Positions 1 through 13,886 of a DNA stretch of 64,000 bases are shown here, one piece after another. A program made the translations under genes and the position numbers. This DNA comes from Cryphonectria parasitica EP155. Lineage: Eukaryota > Ascomycota > Sordariomycetes > Diaporthales > Cryphonectriaceae. Each line of letters starts with the position of its first letter. The stretch's first letter is position 1. The notes under the pieces are model-generated. The model did no database searches and was not told the DNA's origin. It was given only the letters and a program-made list of their open reading frames with translations. The DNA lies in the NCBI RefSeq assembly GCF_011745365.1, contig NW_024468913.1, forward strand, positions 1,178,001 to 1,242,000, given 5' to 3'.

Positions 1-70
1 CATGAAGTTATCTCGAAGACGGATTGATAACACACACTTATCCACACACTCACTTACTCACACATCACAG

Positions 71-984
71 ATAAGCTCGAGAATGAGAAGGCAAAGTATC
101 TTACTGGTTGGTCGCTGGGCAAGGAGACGCTCAAGAACGGTCAGGTAGACAACCTCAAGGGCTCGTTCTACGCCAACTGCGCCTTCTACATCGACCCGGA
201 GCTGTCGTGCGCGGCGCCCACAGGGGAATACAACGAGGAAAACTTCCCCGAGTACCTCAGCCCTAACATATGGCCCAGCGAGGCCGTGCTCCCTGGCATG
301 CGTGCCGCTGTCGAGGAGCTGTGCAGGCTCATCATCGACGTCGCGGTGCTGGTTGCGGGCGCGTGTGACAGCTTCGCCGAGCAGGAGATCCCGGGCTACC
401 CAGCGGCGTATCTACAGCGTATGATGGCTGGCTCTATGACCACCAAGGCGAGACTGCTGCATTACTTCCCAGAACCGGCTGGCGCTGCTGCTACTGCTGC
501 TGCCCCGGCGTCGGAGGGTGACGAGGATGACTGGTGCGCCACGCACCTGGACCACGGCTGCCTCACAGGCCTGACGTCGGCCATGTTCGTTGACGAGGGC
601 GCCGCCGACCCGACGGTGCCCAAGTTCGAGCCGTCTTTGCCGGAAGCGCTGCAGCCCCTCGACGAGCTCGAGTCCTCGCCAGACCCGGCGGCCGGGCTGT
701 ACATCAAGTCCCGCACAGGGCAGACGGTGCAGGTGAAGATCCCGCGCGACTGCATCGCGTTCCAGACGGGCGAGGCGCTGGAGCAGATCACAGACGGGCG
801 GTTCAAGGCTGTGCCGCACTTTGTGCGCGGGGCCAGGGCGACGGGGCCCGGTGCTGCGAGGGTAGCGCGGAATACGTTGGCCGTCTTCACGCAGCCGAAC
901 CTGGACGAGGTGGTGGATCGCGGGCGGGGCATCACGTTTGGGGAGTTTGCGAGGGGCATCGTGGCGAAAAATACGGTTTCTTGA
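71..984 (+). CDS. 2OG-Fe(II) dioxygenase, isopenicillin-N-synthase-like (3' exon)
   Basis: This is the last exon of a gene that begins left of the window. Bases 1-70 look like the end of an intron, with acceptor TCACAG at 65-70, and the frame is open from 73 to the TGA at 982-984. The product resembles the Fe(II)/2-oxoglutarate oxygenase (DIOX/isopenicillin N synthase-like) superfamily, which oxidises small molecules with O2 and 2-oxoglutarate. The visible iron ligands are an HxD motif (THLDHG, near 544) and a distal His in AVPHFVRG (near 810-830), followed by an Arg-containing segment VARNTLAVFTQP that would contact the co-substrate. An Ala-rich insertion (near 480-510) precedes the HxD motif. 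The N-terminal part is not visible, so substrate and start cannot be judged. The family assignment comes from motif spacing; the specific role is unknown. Confidence 0.75.
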
Positions 985-3900
985 ATGGTGGCACATTGTC
1001 AGAGGGCAAACAAATTTGTCTTGCCGACATTACATGAGAAAAGGAACAAGAAGATCCCAGCCAGCCAGATCAATGTCACAACCTGTGTGGGTGTTCTACT
1101 GACTCCAGCCTGCCGCACTTACCCTGCTGTCTGATTCAGTCTCGTCGTTCCAAGGTGTTTCTGGTTTTCTGGCCTAGAACACGACCTGTGGACACTATTG
1201 TTGGGAGGAGAGCCACGGGCCCCGCGCACCGTCTTGGATTTGGTTCGGGGCCCCTTTTTGGTGGGTCTGCCTGCCCTTTTTTCTTTTTGCCATGGTTTTC
1301 CCAGTAATTTATTTTTGGGCAGAAACTTGGATGTCGCCACGGGTGCATTGAACACGTACCCGCTATTAATTGTACTACACCTGTGGTACTATGGTTCAGG
1401 AATACTATGTACCGTAGTAAAGCGAGAGGAGGAGAAAGTGATAGAGAAAAAGAGTGTGTCCGTTCTGTGTGCACACAGACAATGGTGGTGATCCCCGGCG
1501 TCGTCACCACTGCAGGACGACCAAGAGCTAAGGACATGAGATGAGGTGGTCCAGCCCAGAACCTCCTAGAATTATTATCCATGCAAGGGGCTGCTTTTCA
1601 TTATCGTGTTCTCTTTGAAAGTTTTCTTTCTTCGATTTCTTTACTTGTCACCTATCATATGGATCCGGAAATAAAGAAGAAAGAAGATAAAAAGATCGAC
1701 GACGAGCCAGTCATGGTAGTTGTTCACATGCAGGGCTTGGTTGGACATTGAGGCAGGGCGGCTGCGGCGAAACGAGCAGGTTCGGGATACTGCATTGGGC
1801 ATTTGATTGGCAACCTCGCGATAGACTTGGACCAGGGAGGGGGGACGGGAAGGTGGGGCAGGGATAAGGGATCGCGGTGTGTCGGCAGGTCCCTGAGCTT
1901 GTTCATGTCAGTGTGACATGTACCTGAAGAGAGGGAGTGGGTACGGGCGTGGGTTGGATTGGGATTGACGGGATGCTCATTGGAATGGAAGGAGAGGGAG
2001 AAGGAGGAGGAAAAAAGATGCAAGGTAGGTGTGTGTGTGTGTGGGTGCCTGTGTCTCGCCAAGTGGTAAGTTATCCATGCCAATCACTGCAGTAGCCCCA
2101 AGCCAGGGTGAACGTCGACCGACTCGCGAGGCTGTGTGTGTGTGTGATGTGTGAAGTATGATGTGTGCTGTTCGTATCGTATCAATTGGAACTCATTACG
2201 TCGTTATCATGCGTGCGGGCGTGGATTGTATTGCGCGTCAGGTGGTACCCTGGTGTGACGATGACTCTGTTGTACATTTGTAGTAGGTGATCCATCCAGA
2301 ATTGTGTCATACCGCGCGTGCCGTGTTTTTTTCTTCTATTCTTGTCCTCCGCTTCTCCTTGCTCGTTCCCCCTCCAAGTTCCATTAAGCAACGAATAGAA
2401 GGAAAGAAGAGGCGTGATTCGTCGAGGACAAGGTTTTCCGACGCATCTGCATGACATCTGCCGCTACAGTGGTTTGCGATCTGCAGATGCTGCTCAGCTT
2501 CCGTGGTGCCGGATCCGGACGTGACGAATCCAACCGTAAGCCTCGGTGCTTAGATCTGGTAATTGTGTCTACGATGTATAATAGTTCACTACTACTATAG
2601 GATGTACTGTAGTGCAGTACACAGTAGCGCAATTGTAGCATGATTTTTGATGCAAATGATGACACTCAGAGATACTGATGCAGTAGACAGACCTTCAGGG
2701 TTTCTGTTATGTATTTTTTGATTGTTTTACACGAGGGAGAATATCTTGTGGTATCATAAAAAGTACCTATCATAACATATTCGATGGGTAGCGGTGGCGC
2801 GGGACTGGCTACACCTCTTCCGGCGGCTCCGCTCCCAGGTGTCCAACATCCCACGCCGTCACCCTGTTCTTCTCTCGTCTTCTCGAGCTGTCATGAGCGT
2901 ATCAACTGTCGCCAAGGGCCCCCCTCGGTGCTTCTTCAGGGGTTCCCTGCAGCATACCCTGCTTAGTTCTGGCACGATCGATGGCGGCTCTTGCACTGTA
3001 ACTTCCTTACTACATCGTCATGCCCTCTCACACACCCAGAGATAGGCATTATTTTTTTTTTTTTTGTTCCTCCCCCTCTTCCATCTTACACTCCCTCTTG
3101 GTCCGGCCTGACCCCACTCGGCCCAACTTTCCGAGCCTAGACGCTCCCAGCCCATACAAAAGATACGGGTTTAAGAACACTCGGGCTGTGAGACAGGGTT
3201 TCGTCTTTTCTTAATGCGGATATGTTCGGAGAAAAAGAGGCGACATGATGCGATAGCTGGAATTTTCTCTTCGGATCGCGACGGCAGTCAGGAGGCAAAA
3301 AACTCGGTAGAAAAAAAATAATTGAAAATACGTTTGCGGCAGAACCAGTGCAGGATCTTGTCAACCCACGTACCGCCTATGTCGTGTGAAGAGAGAGGGG
3401 AGAAAGGGGAGGGAGATGGAAGAAGTAGGGGGGAAAAAAAGGCAAAAACAAAGAGAAGAAAAAAAGGAAGAGCCCTCCCCCCTAATTATCTCCCAAAATC
3501 ACCGCCTCTGTCTTGCCTAATTCGTTAAGAGGAAGGAACGACCAGCTTGGCTCCAGTCCCTCCTCCTCCTGCTCAGTCGGCTTCTTCCTGCCAAGGTCAA
3601 CCCTCTCTCGTGGGCGGGCCCCGTCGACTCTGCCAACGTCACTTACGCCAGACCTGCGCCCGACCTCCGCAAGATTCATCACACACAAGACAGATGGGGG
3701 CATTTGTGGATCTGTCGATCTCTCAGAGGACCTAGACCTCGACACAATTGCGATCCTCTCTTCCCGTCCTCCTCAGATAAACTGGGGCATCCTCGCTCTC
3801 TTGTGTTTCTCTGTGTCTGTCCTGTCTCCTCGCGCGTCCCTGGCGTCACCTCGTCGTGTCTGCGTCTATCCGGCCCGACCAAAACACGAAACTCATACAG

Positions 3901-4392
3901 CATCTGCTATTCTCATTCCCGTCCCCACTCGTTCTCGACAGATCACATATATGCTGGCGTCATAAATACCATCCCCTCTCTCTAAAAAGGCAGCCCACTT
4001 GCGGACGACGATCATCATCCATCATCCCCAGACCTCGAGGAGGAGAACACAGAGATCTCCATTTAGCAATCTTTGTCCGTACTCGAAGGGGGGCTCCGTC
4101 AAGGGAAGTCTAAAAAAAACCCAAACAAAAGAGACTCCCGGATTAGCTCATTCGCTCATCTCCATACCCGAGAGGACATTCATTTCTGTTCAGCGTCTGT
4201 TTCAGGCCGCAAGAAACTGGGTCCTTCCCCCGCTGTGCGCACACACCTTTGCAGCAGACATACTTCTATTCTTATTGAGAGCCGGAAAGAAGATCTCCTG
4301 CTGGCCAACAACACTTTCTTTTCTCCAGAAAAGCGCAAATCTACTACACAGGTCGACCTCCTGGAGGAGGCGACCCAATATCCCTCAGCAAC
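985..4392. other. Intergenic region with long pyrimidine-rich leader
   Basis: I see no supportable gene in this 3.4-kb stretch. The part from about 3050 to 4390 is rich in C/T tracts on the plus strand and leads straight into the ATG at 4393, as long fungal promoters and 5' leaders often do. Many short overlapping open frames occur here, but none has a recognisable domain or consistent coding character. A T tract lies at about 3052-3065. Confidence 0.5.
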
Positions 4393-7197
4393 ATGTCGTC
4401 CAGATCATCCCTCCACTTTTCCTCTAGTCCGGAAAGCCCAGGAGCCGGACCATCGGGCTCACCTCATCCTATCGTCACCGTGACCATTCCGAAAGACGAG
4501 GTCGAGGAGATTATCAAGGCAAAGAAGAAGAAGGTCGGTTTTGCGAGAGATCCGTCACCGCCAAGAGAGGCCGGCGATGATTATTTCGACCACGTTCCGA
4601 TCGGTGGTGATTCGGCCAACAACACGCCGGGTGCTGGACCAGCTGCCCGCCGTGACTCCTTCGACCGTGCTGAGCTCACCGAGGCCCTGGAGAAGATTCT
4701 TAAGCCGGAGGACCACTCTGGGCCCCCGGAGCTTCACCTCCCACGTCCGCGCCCTGCCCTGCGCAAGAGCAGGCCAGCCAGCCCTGCCGAGCCCGTCGTG
4801 GGCCTATCACACCCGTCCGAGATCGAGGCAAGATACAGGGCAGGCCGGCTGGCCGAGAGCGTCTCGGCCTTGGCGTCCAGGAGGAACTCCATTGACAGCA
4901 GGGACGACGCACACGACGGCCTGCTCCCCGAGACCAGTGCTCACGACTGGCATGGAGCGTCGATGATGGCAACAGGTGCCGCCACCTCAGGCGCCGAGAC
5001 GGACTTGGAGGGTCTCATATACCGTAAGAAGGTGGAGACGGAGGCGGACAGGCTCGTACGGAAGCACACGCAAAGGAGACGTGACAACCTCGCGCCCACC
5101 TCTGTACCGCAGACCCCCGATCCAGACACTCGCTCCAGGCCGGCGACTCCTGTCGCATACGACCTTGAATACGTCCCTCCTGCGCCGGCCAAGTACCATG
5201 GCGGCATCCTCGGCAGCCTACTCAAGCTTTACAACAACGAGGAGGCCAGGCACGACAGCGGAACCACCACTCCGGACTTGCGGACCCCGCGCAGCTCCCC
5301 GCCCAGCACCACACCGGGAACGCCACGGGTCCCAGATCCGCCCTCCCGACCTCGCAGTGGCCTGTTTGGCCTCGGCTCCCGCCACTCCGCCTCGACGCTC
5401 GCCGAGCTGATCGGCTCAACGTCTACTCTCGTCGCCCCTGCTTCCGCCGGGACAAGCAAGGACTGGTCTGAAGCCGTCGCGAGCAAGGTGAGACAGGAAC
5501 GCGAGAAGCCCAAGAAGGGGCACAGGCGGAAGACTTCCAAGTCGTCCACCAAGACACAACAACTCCTGGTCACCAAACAGTAAGTCTCTTTCATCCCTCA
5601 CATCGAATCTCTGACCGCTTTTTGTTCCATATCGGTCTCAATTCAAAGCTTTCTGCTGACCCACTACGCAGCATCGCGGTGATCATCTCCCGCCACCGAT
5701 ACCTTGTCAAGCTGTGCCGCGCCCTGATGGAGTTCGGTGCCCCAACCCACCGGCTGGAGGCGTACATGGCCATGTCCGCCCGCGTGCTGGGCATTGAGGG
5801 CCAGTTCCTCTATCTCCCGGGTTGCATGATCATCTCCTTCGACGACACCGAGACGCATACCACCGAGGTCAAGATCGTCCGTACCCCGCAGGGCGTAGAT
5901 CTTGGAAAGCTTCACGACGTCCATGAAGTTTACAAACTTGTCGTGCACGACCTCATCTCGGTCGACGACGCCATGTTCCGCCTCGACGCCGTCATCAACA
6001 AGAAACAGAAGTACAACAAGACCATCCGTGTGCTCGTCTATGGTCTCGCTGCCGTCACTGTCGCGCCATTCGCCTTCGAGGGTAGGTGGATCGACATGCC
6101 CATCGCCTTCGTCATGGGCTGCATTCTGGGCGTTATGCAGCTCTTTGTCGCCCCGTCCAGCGAGCTCTACGCCAATGTCTTTGAGATCTCCGCCTCTCTT
6201 CTCATGGCCTTCCTGGGCCGCATGTTCGGCTCCATCACCTACCACGGCGAGCGCCTCTTTTGCTTTTCCGCTCTCGCCCAGTCGTCTATCGCCCTCATCT
6301 TGCCTGGATATATGGTCTTGTGCGGCAGTCTTGAGCTGCAGAGCCACAACATGGTGGCCGGCTCCGTGAGGATGGTCTACGCTATGATTTACACCCTGTT
6401 CTTAGGGTATGGTGTAACCATCGGCGCGACGCTCTACGGGCTGATGGACCAGAACGCTGTTAGCGAGACAACGTGCGAGAACCCGCTGAACAGCTATTGG
6501 GACCTGCTCTTCGTACCGCTCTTCACCGTGTGCCTTTGTATCATCAACCAGGCCAAGGTGAAGCAGATGCCTGTCATGCTGATGATTTCTTTCGCGGGCT
6601 ATGTGGTCAATAGCTTCACGGACAAGGCGACCAACTCCTCGACTGTGTCGAACACGCTGGGTGCCTTGACAATCGGCGTGCTAGCAAATATGTAAGCCCA
6701 TTCCCCGTCCGTTACACTTGCCGGGGAAGCTTTTAATCTGACCTTCAATTCACAGCTACTCTCGTGTGAGTCGCCATGCCGAAAACTTCTGGCTCGATCT
6801 CTGGGAGAAACATCTCCAGCCGCGCATCAAGGGCCTGCGTAACCCTCGTCGTACCGACCCGGAGGCCGCCCTGAAGGCTGAGCCCGCAGACTCTCCTGAC
6901 GGGAGGCGCGTGGGCTACGGCCTTGCGGCGGCGGCGATGCTCCCGGCCATCTTCGTGCAGGTGCCCTCAGGCATCGCATCCGCCGGTTCGCTGGTCGCGG
7001 GCGTGCTGTCCGCCAATGCCATCACAGGCAATACCACCGCCGAGGCCGCGAGCGGGTCCTCCGACCTCAGCAGCGGTGCCTTCAGCGTGCTGGGTAGTGT
7101 CATACAGGTTGCCATCAGCATCTCCGTGGGGTTGAGCCTCGCGGCGCTGCTGGTGTATCCGTTTGGTAAGAGGAGGAGTGGGTTGTTCAGCTTCTAA
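4393..7197 (+). CDS. PRM10-like / ThrE-family multi-pass membrane protein
   Basis: The model is join(4393..5579, 5672..6691, 6756..7197), 882 residues, with donors GTAAGT at 5580 and GTAAGC at 6692 and acceptors at 5671 and 6755; both junctions keep the frame. The first ~395 residues are a hydrophilic, Ser/Pro/basic tail with RRDSFD and RRNSID sites that look like kinase targets. The conserved part begins after the first intron (SRHRYLVKLCRALMEFGAPT), followed by LPGCMIISFDD and about ten hydrophobic segments. This is the layout of the ThrE/DUF1212 family, which includes bacterial threonine/serine exporters and yeast pheromone-regulated membrane protein Prm10. The ATG at 4393 is the first in frame after a leader carrying in-frame stops. 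Transported substrate and membrane are not known for fungal members. Family call is firm, function is not. Confidence 0.85.
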
Positions 7198-8874
7198 AAA
7201 CAATGTTCAGCATTCAAAAAGGAAAGGATATGGGCGAGTAAGGTCGAGGCGGCGAGGACACGCACGGCGCATGTGTTGGAAGAGGACTTTTCTGTTTTTG
7301 TTTCAAGGAATGGGCTGAGGGGTAAAGAGAGAGGGAGTCTGGTGTGGCATAGCGACTGTTTTTTTCATTATTTTCGTGCCTTCATTCCTCCTTTCGAATT
7401 CTTCAAAAAGTGCATTTTCAGAGCGCAGAGACACAAGAAATGCGGTAGGGGTTCAATGGTTGATAGTTCCTTGGTCCTTCCTTCGTCTTCCCGCACTCAT
7501 AGAGCAAAAGATACCCAATAGATTTAAAGACACAGCAGAAAATCAGACACTGTACCCTGTTTCTCCCTTTTACAGAACAATCCTGGCAGTCCAGGAGTAG
7601 ATTCAAATTGTTGATCATACTTCCGTGAATTGTTGAAGTAGAAGGTGATGTTTTTTTTGGGGGGGCGGGGGGGGGCGGGGGGGTTGAAGCACACAGGAAT
7701 GCGAGTTCGTCGAGGGTGGTGTTCAGAGCACACGACGCTCGCAGTATGTAAAGTATGCACCCCAATCAAAGCCGGTCAGTTAGGAGACACCACGATCCCC
7801 CATGCAAACAGAGAACACCTAAATTTACCTTCAGCATCGTGAGACCAAGCAAGTAATGTAGATCCCGAATGGCACATCCCAGTAGGGAACTTTAGGCACA
7901 CCATGAATCATCATCCCTCATGGCCTTGTGCAAAACGCCCTAGTCCATCCAAAAAACCCCTCTCTCTCTCTCACACACACACACAGACTTCTCTCCCGGG
8001 TTCTTTTTTAAAGTTCATGCTGGGTTAGGGGTGTTTATGTGTATCAGCCCCGTCGTTGGGACGTTTCCATGCATGCATGGGCTTTAACCTTCTTTTTCTT
8101 TTCTGCTTTTTTTGATTTTTTTGAAACTTGGCTGGGGGAGAGACTGAGTCCCTTTCGCCCGCGGATGGGCGCCGACGCTAGTTCCTCAGGTTGAGATGGC
8201 ACGACATGGATGGGGGATGGGGAGACGTCGCAGAAATACAATGAGTCTGCGAGGCTTAGGCAGAAGCTGGCATTATGCAAATAATCACGAGAAAAGGCAT
8301 AAACTTTTTCTCCTTTTTTAGGGGAGTCGGTGGTCTTCAGTGTGGGGCTGTCATTCTCAACTGGGTTTTTTCATTCATGTTGCAGATGTGCCGCGTTGTC
8401 ACGCATGGCTTTATGCAATTGTAGAATGCTTCGCCCGTTTGAATGGCCAATGTCAGCCTCTCTGGTTCCTCCACCTTTTTCCTCTTCCCTTTTCTTGAAA
8501 ATAAACGTATAAGCTCTCCAGCAGGAAGGTCGTGCAGAGAAGAGATAGATGGACCATATGTGGTACCCGTCAGGCCCACATCCATACCCCAGAATGTTTA
8601 GTAGTTTGATATCATTAAAAATCAAGTGACGACCCATGCCCCTTGCCCAAAAACAAGTAAAGAAGAACTCCGCAATCCACCCAAATAGGAACTCCAACGC
8701 TGGTATCTCATTTTGCGTGACGTGCAGTGTGGGCGGCCATCCAGAAAAGAACCCCCTCCCGTAAAAGCGAACGACGGTGGTGTTCCAGACGTGATGTAAA
8801 TGGTGACAAATCGAAAAAAAAAAATCAGACTGATTATGCAAGAAAGTAGAAAATTGCCGCCCTCTTCTTCTCTC
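7198..8874. other. Intergenic region between convergent genes
   Basis: No gene is supported here. The neighbours converge, so this holds their 3' UTRs. It contains a T8 tract followed by an interrupted G run (7651-7683) and a short CT/CA microsatellite near 7960-7985. Confidence 0.5.
7659..7683. repeat. Poly-G tract interrupted by two C
   Basis: Twenty-five bases consisting only of G with two single C interruptions, directly after a run of eight T. It lies downstream of the PRM10-like gene and could form a G-quadruplex. Such homopolymers are also prone to sequencing error. Confidence 0.7.
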
Positions 8875-10757
8875 TTAGTAACTGAAGTCGACGTGGCCCA
8901 TAGACGTTATTGCTTTATTTTCCGCTTCCGAAGCAGAATTGATGGCTGTTAACGATTGATCCGTTTCCGCCTCTGATGGCCCTGAAGAATGTGATGAGGT
9001 CGGCTCCAGCTCCTGTTCTTGCGGCACGACTCCGGAGTCTGAGTAGCCCAGATCGCGCATCTGCTGGAAGCTCCAGCTGGGCTCGAATTGTTCACTCTTC
9101 CACGCCTGCGACACCCGCTCATACATCTCGTCAATCTGCTCCAGACTGATCTTGCTCGTCTCATACACGAAGGCCCAGGCGAAGAAGGCAGCCACAACGC
9201 AGAAGGCACCCCAGACAAAGAACACTCGGGTGCCCATGTCGGCGTAGCCTGTACCCTCCTCGACCATATAGGGCGTACCGTACGAGATGCCAAAGTTGAG
9301 CAACCAGTTGGATGCTGTCGACACGGAGGTTGACTTGGCTCGGACCTTGAGAGGGTAGATTTCGGAGGTGATGACCCAGGTGACGGGGCCCCACGATGCT
9401 GCGAAGAAGAAGATGTCGACGCAGATGAAAACCACGAGGAGCTGATGGGCCGTGGTCTTCATCGACTCGCCGGCAGCGATAGTGAAGGTAGCGATAATCA
9501 GCTGACAGACAGCCATGGCAATGGCGCCGACAATGAGGACCTTCCGACGGCCCCATGATTCAATGATGAGGAGGGCCGGAAAGGTGGATAGGAAGTTCAC
9601 GATGTTGATGATCATGCTGATGAGGAAGGAATTCGAGATACCAGCGCCGGTGAAGAAAGTGGTGCCGTAGTACATGATAAAATTGACACCCGTCAGCTGT
9701 TGTAGCATCTGAAGACCACATCCTGTCAGGGTCCGCCGTCCGAGATGCGGCGTGCCCATGATGATGTCCTTGTAAGTGTCAGGCCCGAGGGCCAGTTCGT
9801 ATTCGTGGTTCGCCTCAATCTCGGCCAGCTCCTCGACCAGTGCCGGATGCAGCCGGTCCAGGCGACGCAGGCGACTCAGCGAGATGGCGGCAGCGTCCTT
9901 CTGTCCACGTTTGATAAGGAATCTAGGTGTTTCGGGTAAGATAAAGAGACCCAGTGAGAGTATAACGGCCCACGTGAATTGTAGGCCGAGTGGTATCCGG
10001 TATGCGGCCGCACCGTCCATTTCATTGGTGAGCATGTTGACGACAGAGGCCGTGAGCAGGCCAGCGGTGATAGACAGTTGGTAAAAGCAGACGAGGGTTC
10101 CTCTGATCCATTTGGGTGCCATCTCAGCCTGGTAGATGGGCACAAGGACAGATATCACGCCCACACCGACGCCAGCAAAGAATCTGTCGACGAACATATC
10201 AGTGTCCTGTTCATCCACAACAACGGACATTCCAGGGGACCTTGGTGATGAGCTTCCTGCCCAGGAGACCTACCTTCCAGCCAGTAGCATCGGTATCGCC
10301 TGCGCACAGACCTGGAATATGCATCCGAAGTTGAACACGGTGACGGCAGCTATCAGTGACTTGCGTCTTCCAAAGTAGTCGCCCACAGGGGCGGCAAGTA
10401 GGGCTCCTAACACCGTCCCAAGGCTCAGAATCGCAACGATGATGGCGGTCTGGGAGGGTGTAAGCGCAGAAACGTTGTGGACTTTGTATCCGGTCGAGAA
10501 CTGGTCCCTGAAAGCCGCCATCGCGAGGATGCCATTAATCGTCCTGTACATGCAAGGCTAGGTCAGTACCCTGTCTGCCTGAAGAAACCTCTTCGCTCCT
10601 CGCGTTTGGACACGAGCGCGTTCCCTGCAGGTCGGCCTCACCCTGTATCATAACCAAACAAAAGACCTCCGGATGCGACGAAGATGCCGATCATGATGGC
10701 CGGGGCGGAAGAGCCGGCGACGTTGTCTGGCTTTCGCCAGCCCATGGCAATCGCCAT
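8875..10757 (-). CDS. MFS sugar (hexose-type) transporter
   Basis: The model is complement(join(8875..10183, 10274..10543, 10642..10757)), 564 residues. Donors are GTGAGG (10641) and GTAGGT (10273), acceptors TACAG and GACAG, and all phases agree. The start at 10757 gives a short N-terminus leading into GGLLFGYDTGTINGI, the classic first helix of fungal sugar porters, so I prefer it to an ATG four codons later. Further family marks in order are DYFGRRKS after helix 2, RFFAGVGVG, PETPRFL, QQLTGVNFIMYYGTTFF in helix 7, WGRRK, and PVTWVITSEIYPLKVRAKS before helices 11-12. The protein should be a 12-helix plasma-membrane proton-coupled or facilitative sugar transporter. Which sugar it carries cannot be read from sequence. 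The final ~80 residues form an acidic Ser/Glu-rich cytosolic tail. Confidence 0.9.
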
Positions 10758-13193
10758 GGTGAGAGTGTTGAGGCCGTCAAGCCACGTTCTTTGGATGGGA
10801 TCTCGTCTCGGTGTGCCTGTGGGTGGGTCTCCTCTCGAGGGATCGTGGGCTTGGTAGTCGGCGGCAGACTCGACCTATGGTCTCGTGGACGACCATTTGC
10901 AGAAGCAATGGCCGTGGACAGTCGTCGCAGCAGCACAGCAGCAGTAGCAGCAGGTGTTCCAACAGGAGGTTGGTCCAGGCGGGAAGGGGTGGCTCGAGGA
11001 CCGATGAGACGAGATTGACGAGAAGTGGAACCGGAGAAGGAGTGATTGGGATAGGGTGGAGGTTGTTGGTGGGTGGGATCAGGCTGGACTGGAGGGCGGA
11101 ATGGGCGATGACTTGACGACGGATGGTACGGGTGCAGGAGCAGTGTGCACGTAGTGTCCAGGTCAGGTCAGGTCAGATAAGATGGAGAACAAAAGAATGG
11201 AGACGGGGGGACAAGTGTAGAGAAGGGATCTTTCAGACTTTGGGTCAAGTAAGACTGAATGGAGACAAAAGGAAAGGTCTGGGGTGGGAAGCGGAAGTGG
11301 AAGTGGAAGTGGACATGGGACATAGTATGGTCGCAATGGAAAATGGAAAATGCCGGGCCAAGGGGGGTGGGCGGCGGCGGCGTTCAAGGGCTTCGCACAA
11401 AAACAGCTAGGAGGGCATGGGGTTTACAATGGGGGAAAAGGGCGATCAGCTGGCCCCATCCTGGGGGTTCAGGTTCTGATTGGGCCCAAATGTGAACTAG
11501 CGGGTTTATCTTTGGCAGGAGGCGCTGGAGAGGGGGGAGACCAGGTTTAGGAGGTTTAATTCGGGGGGTGTTGGTGTCACTATGGTAATATGGTCAGTGC
11601 CTTTTCTTGCTCCCCGGGGGGCCCCTACGGTATGTTGAGCACTTTCCCTTAGTGACCACTCAGGCGCTGACCTCCACCTCCTAGATCAAAGTCCCCCGTC
11701 TCCAGCCAGCGCGCTCCTTTCCTCCATGCGATGTTCATCTCGAGCTGACTTGCACTGTGATCACACACTATGTACTATCAAAAAATAAAAATAAAAATTG
11801 GTACATTGCTGGGCCATGATGACTTGATTGCTTTTCTGTACATGAAAGAGTACTTTTCATTCTTATTATCCCATTTGCAACAGTCTTCAGGATCGCTCCC
11901 ATCTTCTGATGAAGAGCAATAGCTTGGCTGGGCCATCCAGGGATGATCGTCCCGCGGGATTTAGAGTCGAACCGTTTGAGACATGGAGTTCCAGTCGTCC
12001 GCTCTCCATGGGCATGCAGGGCATGGTACGTAGTGAATACTTAAATTATGGTGGTGGTAGTAGGGCGCTGGGCTACCAGTCCTGCGGTATGCCAGCACCT
12101 AAGTAAGCCACACTGTCTTCCCCGCATCCTCCCCTTGGCCCCTCTTCCCTCCCCGCCCTCACTTTGAGGCTGTTCCTTTGTACCTTTCCCCTCCGATATA
12201 TCACGGTGCATCGCATCTGATTGCACTGTCACTGTCCTTTGTCGAATTGCGCGTACTCTCGTGTGTGTGTGTGTACGAGCAAGTTGTCCTCCGCTGACAC
12301 CAAGATTGTCTAGAAGTCGTGTTGCTTAGTGGACAAAAGCACAGAGGGCCCCAGACTTTTGCGTGTTGAGCTAGACTCGATAGGCTAGTCTCGAGTCGAG
12401 TCCTGCGTGGGGGACTTTTTTTCCCCTATTTCTTCTTCTGGTCTTCTGTTGATACGGTGACATTGCCTGCCCTTTCAAGGACGCCATGCACGCCTCCTGG
12501 ATCACCTGAATGCAACGAGACTGCACATGTGGTTGACAAGTCGTCTGGGGAAAGTTAAATTAACCGGGGGGGAGGGGGTAGATGCTCCACAGAAATGATT
12601 GTGGTGGCTGCTCTGCAGGCTACAGATCACATTACCACCACTCGACGGGCATTCAAGCGGTTTCCCACACACATACAGAGACAAGAGACGTGATGTGCGG
12701 CCGACAAAAAGTCATCACTGCACTCCTGATCCATCTTTTTCTCTTTCCGGCGACATTTGCAGAGTCTTCTTCTCCTCCCAGCCATGGCAGCGAGTCAGCG
12801 ATACTGTGGTACAGCGCTCGACATCCTTGGCAGCCTCGATGCAGCTTGCGACCAAAAAAAGCTCGTGACAGGGGCCCTGGCGAACGACAGGCTATCGCTT
12901 CTCGCTCCTTGAGCTCCATGCTTGGACACCCCTTACCGCGGCATCGAGATGGAGTCCAAGTCCTCTAATTCTCTTTGCGAGTCTCTCTTTATAAAGAGGC
13001 CAAGAAGAGAAGAGGAGCAGGAGCAGCAGGAGGAGGGAGGGTAGTGGTATGACACCTGCATTGAACAAGATTAAGCCGGCGTATACGGTGCGAAGCACTT
13101 CAGAACCCTCCCGTGCGCACTGGGTGGTGGGCTAGTTTACCCCGGATTTGGCCGGAGTCTTCAGAACCTCCGCACCCACCTTCACGGTGATCT

Positions 13194-13815
13194 TCACCAG
13201 CCTCGTCTAAGAGGCCCGTTGAGCGCGATGGATCCAACCTTCCCGTTGTTCCGAGAGAAGCTGGTTCTCTCTTTAATGGTGTCCCGAACGATCTCAGTCA
13301 GATAAACACTCGGGCACACATCATCGGCCTTGTGGGTTTGTACGCTTTCGTGCAGCCAGATATTGCGCAACCCAATCCTTTTCTTGGACTGCGGCGCAGG
13401 GTCAAGAAGAATCTGAAGAACCTGGCACCGGAATCGGACCTCGACCACCCGGGACCAACCCTTGCCAAGGGTAGAGAGTCTCCTCATATGATCATGGAAA
13501 GTTTCGCTTACCAGTTGCGCAAATCTTATCATGATACATAGTATGGTTCTCCAGACGGTTTGGGGTCCTTGGCCACAGGACCCAGCAAGGAACATGTCGA
13601 GCGAGAGTGAGCATCCCGCAATCCTTCGCGTCTTCCCCGACCTGATCCACCCGCTCGACGAGGTTTAGCGCCACGAATCCTTTATTTGCAATTCCCTCGT
13701 CCAGCGCGCGGAGCTGCGCCGCTCGGTGACAGCCTTGGCCTAGCCGTGTGTGGTGCCTGGCCCCAGGAAGCAACCGCAATCTGTTTCCTCCCCTAAAGAG
13801 CTTTTCTGACCACAC
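13194..13815 (-). other. Possible unrecognised gene or gene remnant
   Basis: Two overlapping minus-strand frames (13492-13815 and 13194-13595) have a more coding-like residue balance than their surroundings. The upper includes ALDEGIANKGFVALNLVER; the lower includes IWLHESVQTHKADDV. A GTAAGC donor-like site falls where they overlap (about 13512), so they could be exons, but I cannot place a matching acceptor. No known domain is recognised. It could equally be chance or a decayed gene. Confidence 0.2.
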
Positions 13816-13824
13816 ACGTGCGAG

Positions 13825-13827
<3 letters not shown>

Positions 13828-13883
<56 letters not shown>
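13828..13883. repeat. (CT)n microsatellite
   Basis: A perfect CT dinucleotide run of 56 bases in the gene-poor stretch. It is likely length-polymorphic between strains. Confidence 0.95.
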
Positions 13884-13886
<3 letters not shown>
